Assembly (NCBI GenBank): GCA_015680685.1
Contig: MNCI01008863.1
Span: 845,642 to 909,641, forward strand
Direction: 5' to 3'
DNA: 64,000 nucleotides
DNA from: Gnetum montanum
Taxonomy: Eukaryota; Streptophyta; Gnetopsida; Gnetales; Gnetaceae
Notes under the pieces: generated by a model
The model's database searches: none
What the model was told of the DNA's origin: nothing
Seen by the model: only the letters and a program-made list of their open reading frames with translations
Shown here: positions 58,852 through 64,000 of the stretch, piece after piece
Numbering within the stretch: position 1 is the stretch's first letter
Layout: each line of letters begins with the position of its first letter
Position numbers and translations under genes: made by a program

Positions 58852-61026
58852 ATACAAAGGTGCCTGTATGTAGCAACCACACAATAAGTGGACACCCCGT
58901 GGTTGACAGCTAATCGAAACGGCAACCCACCAACATGCATGGAATGAACTGGGGGAACGACTCACACCCATAATGAAGGCATAGATACATTGGAGTATGA
59001 GTGTCGCCGACTTCCACCCCTTAACTTGAAAACATCAATCAGGAGAAGTTGAACACTTTTAAGAAATTCAAATAGGCGCTCATTATTTTGGATCTCTTCC
59101 TTTCGATTTAGTCATGGGGGAGATGGCCACCTATGCTAATCATTTGAGGCCCTCAGTTCTTTTAAGTTATTATTTTACACATTTTTGTTTTACACATTTT
59201 TGTCTTACACATTTTTGTTTTGCATATTTTTGTTTTACAAATTTCTTTAACTTTTCTTGTTTTTGTTTTACAACGTCGTTATACTTTTCATTGTGTGTGT
59301 GTATGTGTGTTATCCATCTTGTCAAGTTTATCATTTAATAAGTGTTCTTAATGATGGTATGAACTATTTTTCTATTGGTTGCTAATGTTTGATTTTTACC
59401 TTTAAGTTACGATGTTGATACTAAGGTATGGTTCTTTTGATATGACAGGCAATGAGTTCACTTCATCCATACATCCACAAATTTCTATGGTCTCTCTCAG
59501 CTTGGAAATGTACAGTCCCTTTCTAAATAAGAACTATCAAAGAATTGATGGTTGGGCATTTCTCAAACTAAGGAAGGACTCAAGGATTGAAAAGGGTCTG
59601 GCTTTAAGGGAACTTGATGCTTTTGTGTTGGCCATTCTCTTGGGTGCTTGGATGTGTTCTTCTTGCGTTTTCTTACCATTCTGATGTTACTTAATTATTG
59701 GGAAGCTGAGCAAATAAAAATAATGATGTCTTTGAATGGTGTGATTCTCACGCATAAACGGATAAAAAAAATAGTGAGAATTTAAAGCACATCCCTTAGA
59801 CGTAATAACCATTTAGGCTAAAAGCACTGGTTATGGAATTAAAATAAAAATGTTCCCTCTAACTAAGGCCCTTCTCGCTTCCCATTCTCTCCTCCTTCGT
59901 TTCATCGAAATGGTGGTGGCTCTTTAGGAAGGCATTCTTGTTACTTCAAGAGGATGGGTTGGTTGAATACATTAATGCGAAGTCACTGGATGTGGTTTCT
60001 TTGAGGCCAGACTTGGAATGGGATCTACTAAGTCACATTAATCATTAACTACACAAGGGGTTGTACACCACCTTGTTCTTGGGATTCCATTCCATTCTCT
60101 TCTCTCCATCCTTCTCTCCATTGTTCACTTCATTGCCAGTTGTATCGTTAGTGTATATTTTAGTTGACGTATTATTTTCTTTTTGGTAAATTCTTGCGGT
60201 TCAAACTTTAAATCTTGTTCCAATTGACATTCCCAGAGCCTACAGACTCTTTGAATGTAGGTTTGTCAGGGCATTAAGGGCATGAGCCTGCTTTGAGGAG
60301 GACCCCCTAACATTCCTATTTGGTGCACCAGTTAAATTCTTTCCCTTAACATTTTTGCAATCAACTTTATTTTGTTCATTTCCATCTTGACATCTATTTC
60401 ATCAACGCTATAGTTGTCTCTTTTTCTCCATCCTTCTTGTTATTTTTCTTTCTCCATTCTATCACTACTGGAGGTTCGCTCTTAGTCATGGGGGTCTGGA
60501 CCCAAATTTTTTTGATTTTCTCCTAACCCCTACACCTTCAGTAGTCACCACTATGATATCTCTAGACCTGTATTAGCCATACCACAACTCAACCAATGTT
60601 CAACGAAGCAAGGTATCAATTTCATTATGATTCATTTACCCTTGCTAATAAAAGACTATGTTGTGTGTGTAGATGGTAATCATACAACAATGGATTGGAT
60701 CTAGAGGGAACACATGGAATGGATCGGTGCTAAAGCAGCTATGCAAAGAGCAAGATTTATGGTGAGCTTATGGATAGACAACAAAAGGTGCAATCTTGGC
60801 ATTGGCAGTAGTAGACTTCTTCTTTCTTCTCTCTTTTCTTTCAATTGCCAAATAAGGCCTGATGTCAAATTTATAAGGTGTTCACTCTTGTTGTCATAAA
60901 CACCAGTTTTGTCCTATTCTGTAATGATGATCCGTTCACATGTCATCCCATTCACCATTAGTCCCATTCAATCAATAATCCCATACCTTCCCAATATTTT
61001 GTAAGGAACTCAAGGATGAGTTTTCA
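58852..61026. other. Non-coding 3' half of the non-autonomous element
   Basis: 2.2 kb with no pol motif on either strand. The 90-codon open frame at 59412-59684 has no recognisable features. TTTTACACATTTTTG repeats lie at 59170-59270 and a GTGT run near 59298. Copies of TTAGTCATGGGGG lie at 59107 and 60482. Confidence 0.65.
59107..59120 (+). other. Internal copy of the polypurine-tract motif
   Basis: TTTAGTCATGGGGG, identical to the sequence before the 3' LTR. Another copy (TTAGTCATGGGGG) is at 60482-60494. Confidence 0.6.
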
Positions 61027-61042
61027 TTTAGTCATGGGGGTA
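61027..61042 (+). other. Polypurine tract before 3' LTR
   Basis: TTTAGTCATGGGGGTA immediately precedes TGATGGGACGCG of the 3' LTR. This is the expected plus-strand priming site. Confidence 0.75.
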
Positions 61043-61874
61043 TGATGGGACGCGATATTGCATGGGCCATGATATCGCGTCCGTCGTGATATCACATCCC
61101 CTGCGATATCGCATCTTCCCCTGTGATATCGCGTACGCGATATCGCAGTGCATCGTCAAATCTATAAATAAGAGGCAACTCTCCATTGTTTGTAAGTTTA
61201 GGCCTAGACCATAGTGAAACTCTAGTAGTTTTACCTCTCCAAAGATAGAATAATTTCCATGTTCCCACAGTAGGAGCTCCAAAGTGAACAAATGTTTATT
61301 CGAGCAAATATTATACCTGAACACAAGTTTGTGTACGGAAATAAAGATGAACTTCTTGGATAAACCTTGCAATGCATGGACTAAGCTAGATAGGACTTTA
61401 CTTATTGTTATTTATTATTTATCATTTAAATGCTTTATTAGTTATTTAAATCTCTCTCAACCCTTCTCCCATAATTAAGTGCGAGCACGTGCATTACACT
61501 TGGTGATCCCAATAACAAATAGTGTTTGGTAACCAAGGTTGCATTGGTTCAGGGTGTGAATGGTAAGTGGGAAAGGATGCTGATGCTAGGTTAATTAAGG
61601 CTTATTTAGTTAGTTAAAGTTAGTTAATTAGTCTCTTCACCCTTCACCTCATTAGCATAGGAGATAAAAATCGAAAAGACATAAAAATCATATACCTTAG
61701 ACTTACTTAATGATACAACTGTGACAAATACAAGTAAGTCTGGGAAAACAATGAACGATTAAACTTAAGTGTTCCATGAGGCATGTAGGCACTTAGTCTA
61801 CGAAGTTCGACCGGATCACATGTGTAACGCTCGTATTCGTATGGTTGAGTGTAAGGGTACCTCGCCACTCATCA
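61043..61874 (+). mobile_element. 3' LTR of Athila-like non-autonomous element
   Basis: TGATGGGACGCGATATTG to GGTACCTCGCCACTCATCA, 832 bp. TATA CTATAAATAAGAGG at about 61162-61175. It lacks a short segment (about 14 bp, CATTCAGTACGACC region) found in the 5' LTR, and otherwise aligns throughout. Confidence 0.9.
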
Positions 61875-62456
61875 ATGATAAATAAGATTAACTAAGCTAA
61901 GAGAGAAAGGGTGAGAGAGAACCTAGCTAGCCTAAGTGCAATGAGCATCCATTCCTTGATTATTCGTACACATCTTAGACTTCGCGCATGACTACCACTG
62001 GGATTACCAAGCGCAGATCTTAGGTACACTACTGGGTTACCAAGTAGTCACACTTAAATGCTCGTAATCAAGTCGTACTCATTCCATGTTTAACAGGAGT
62101 TTAAGGGTGACAAGAGATTAACTAGGAAAGCAGTAAATAACAATTAAATAATTAGTTAATTGAACTAAGTGAATGTTGTAATGATGAAGTAATCTTGATC
62201 TTTATTGCCGATCATGTGCGTGTCCAAGTACGTCACACTCAAATAAAGGATGCCATACAATTACATTCACCACACTGCGGACATACACTAGGAGAGAAGG
62301 GTTAAGAAAAACTACATAAAACTTAACAATTAGACTAAGAATCAAAAAAAAACTAAAGAACTTCCTATCGAACTATCTACCTCTTATTTATAGATGAGGA
62401 GACAGGCTGTGATATCGCGTACTCGATATCGCAGTTGACTAAATGACAACTCATCA
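61875..62456 (-). mobile_element. Solo LTR of GATATC family, right part (5' end of LTR)
   Basis: In the minus direction it starts TGATGAGTTGTCATTTAG at 62456, with the palindrome at 62411-62430 and TATA (CTATAAATAAGAGG) near 62390-62377. It continues to 61875, where the nested element begins. Together with 54596-54820 it makes about 807 bp, close to the 832-844 bp of the related LTR. Confidence 0.85.
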
Positions 62457-62461
62457 CTAAG
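62457..62461. repeat. Target duplication CTAAG (right) of solo LTR
   Basis: Matches 54591-54595. It proves that the sequences left of 54591 and right of 62461 were once contiguous. Confidence 0.8.
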
Positions 62462-63073
62462 GATGTTGAAGTCCTTTCAATTAGTAATGGTTTTTATCAT
62501 GTTTTCAAATCTTAGATCTATGTAGAGAGCTTGAACAACTTTCTAAACTTTTTTCCTGTTGATATGTCCACAACCATATTCATTTATTTTTTGTAACCCT
62601 TCATACATTCTAATAAAGAATTCTTTGATACTTTCATTCCTTCTAATTTCTAGGGTGTTAAATTTTTTTTTGTAGATTAGTTGTTGCAATTATTGATTTT
62701 CCAAGCTTCCCTTGTATTCTAATTGAAGATTATCCCACACTTATTTGGCAATAGTATGAAAACAGTATCTGCCAAAAATAACTTGTGAAACATTAGCCAA
62801 TAACATCATGAGAGCCAAATTGTTATCCTTCTTCTTTCTTTCATATTCTTTGATTTGTAATCTAGTGAAATTTACAAAATCATGGGTAAATTCAAAAATT
62901 GTTTCAACTATTTTCCAATAGTTATTATATTCAAGGAGGCCTTTCATCTTTCTTATCCATAGGCTAAAATCTTGAAAGCCATTGAAGATGATGGAACACC
63001 TAGCTAAGTCTTTTTTACTCATGTTTGTAGGTGCACCTAGTGGTCTGATATAAATTGAAGGAATTTCAAGCAA
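62462..63073 (-). pseudogene. gag: Copia-type gag fragment
   Basis: The open frame 63073-62741 (MLEIPSIYIRPLGAPTNMSK) contains FNGFQDFSLWIRKMKGLLE. With stops at Gln codons it continues through VWDNLQLEYKGS, KFNTLEIRRNESIKEFFIRM and ENMIKTITN up to the solo LTR. The W-KM---L---W--V pattern, then the ESI-EF-RM pattern, are those of Ty1/Copia Gag (the UBN2 type). It continues at 54595. Zinc knuckle and pol are absent. Confidence 0.75.
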
Positions 63074-63730
63074 TAAAATAATTTCTTGGTTATCTTGACT
63101 TCATAAATAATCAGCTAATAAAATTTGTATCCTTGGAAAACTTAGGAAATTTTCTGTTGTTTGATAAAAATAAGCACTAAACAATACATCCAAAGGCTAA
63201 GGTTATGTTATGTTCTTTCCAAGCTATTAAAAATCCTAGCAATTCTAGTTGTGCAACTTTGAGATATGATAACCTAAAAATTGTTGAGTTTTTTATGCTA
63301 AAATTTTAACTAGATATTTCCACAAATATTATCTTTCAAATAAATTTCACACCAAATAATTGTGAGATGAGAAGAAATAATTCAATCATTGACCATCATT
63401 TATTTTGGTAAAATTTTGAGACTCAAAAAATATGCCAAATTATAGAGTGAATTTATCCCACATCGTGATAGATAATGAGATGAAATTTTAGCTACATTTA
63501 GCCACTTATTCTAAATTTCAAATCAATCTAGAATCATTGAAAAATATTATGAAATGACTAAGATATAATCAAAATAGTAAATGGCCCTAATTCTAACTAT
63601 TCAACTTCTAAGATTGACTAAATAATGATGACTAATGTTGATGAATTGATGATGAATAACTGAAATTCTTATTCATATTATGATGATTACTGCATGATTC
63701 TAAGATATAAATTTTCAAGATATGTCTTAA

Positions 63731-63764
<34 letters not shown>

Positions 63765-64000
63765 CACAAGTGGGGCAAATTTTACTAAAAAATAATACAA
63801 TATAGATCCAATGACAAAGAAAATATTAGAAATTAATGTATACATGGATTGGCATCAAAATAACATTACAACTACCCACCAATTTGGAAATTTTCCATAT
63901 TTTATTAAAATAAACTCTTATTGTATAATAAAAATATAAAATTATTATCTTCTATTTTAAAAGATAATAAGTTGAATGCAACCATTAAAGATTACTTCAT
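63074..64000. other. AT-rich end of window
   Basis: No gene or LTR boundary recognised upstream of the Copia gag. No primer-binding site was found. Contains a (TG)n run. Confidence 0.5.
63734..63762. repeat. (TG)n microsatellite
   Basis: Fourteen TG units. Confidence 0.95.

Noticed and set aside
59412-59684. 90-codon frame in the non-coding half of the Athila-like element
   Set aside because: No motif, no relation to RT, integrase or env-like proteins, and no supporting context.
1-64000. Endogenous pararetrovirus or other viral insertion
   Set aside because: No movement protein, coat protein or pararetrovirus-type RT was seen; all RT and Gag motifs are of Tat, Athila or Copia retrotransposon type.

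Overview
This is a stretch of a large, transposon-filled plant nuclear genome, most likely a seed plant. I cannot name the species. The evidence is Ty3/gypsy polyproteins of the Tat/Ogre and Athila types, a Copia-type Gag, plant-style introns, plant tRNA primer-binding sites, and low-GC sequence. No intact host gene was found. The only host-derived coding sequence recognised is a broken, apparently intronless copy of a CCR4-type deadenylase (46639-47820, minus).

About two thirds of the window is four related Tat/Ogre-like elements, here called A, D, B and C. They share an LTR start TGAAACACC (A, B, C) and a primer-binding site like TGGCGCTAGAAGGAGGG (all four). Copy A (minus) runs from its LTR at 12705 off the left edge. 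D (plus, truncated) spans about 13430-16455. B (minus) spans 17661-31526 with both LTRs. C (minus) spans about 37600-46244 with both LTRs. Reading minus, A, B and C have LTR, leader, gag, protease, then a good splice donor (6903, 24770, 40988). An intron-like spacer with a TTTAAGGCC-type tandem repeat follows. Only copy A keeps the start of reverse transcriptase, at 476-1.

The most unusual feature is in that spacer. In copy A it holds an oppositely oriented gene of about eight exons (889-6065, plus), with consensus splice sites but several stop codons. Copy B keeps a remnant (22390-23698) with a recognisably homologous last exon. Two more genes of the same general type lie between B and C (31527-33908 plus; 35144-36274 minus). 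Each element also repeats its own short word, such as GCGTGAC in A or CATGCTA/TAGCATGTG in B. The word recurs in the LTR U3, in the gag leader and, for A and B, in front of the antisense gene.

The right third is a nest. An Athila-lineage element with only gag and protease (54824-61874, TSD ATGAT) sits inside a solo LTR of a related family (54596-54823 plus 61875-62456, TSD CTAAG). That solo LTR sits in a Copia-type gag (63073-62462 continuing at 54595), which is fused to a decayed Athila pol (about 54545-52076, minus). A third solo LTR of this family (26379-27421) splits the gag of copy B.

All coding regions carry stops or frameshifts, many of them Gln to TAG/TAA, as expected from deamination of methylated cytosine. 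LTR pairs have visibly diverged, so the insertions are old. Boundaries are read by eye; those marked approximate could move by tens of bases.
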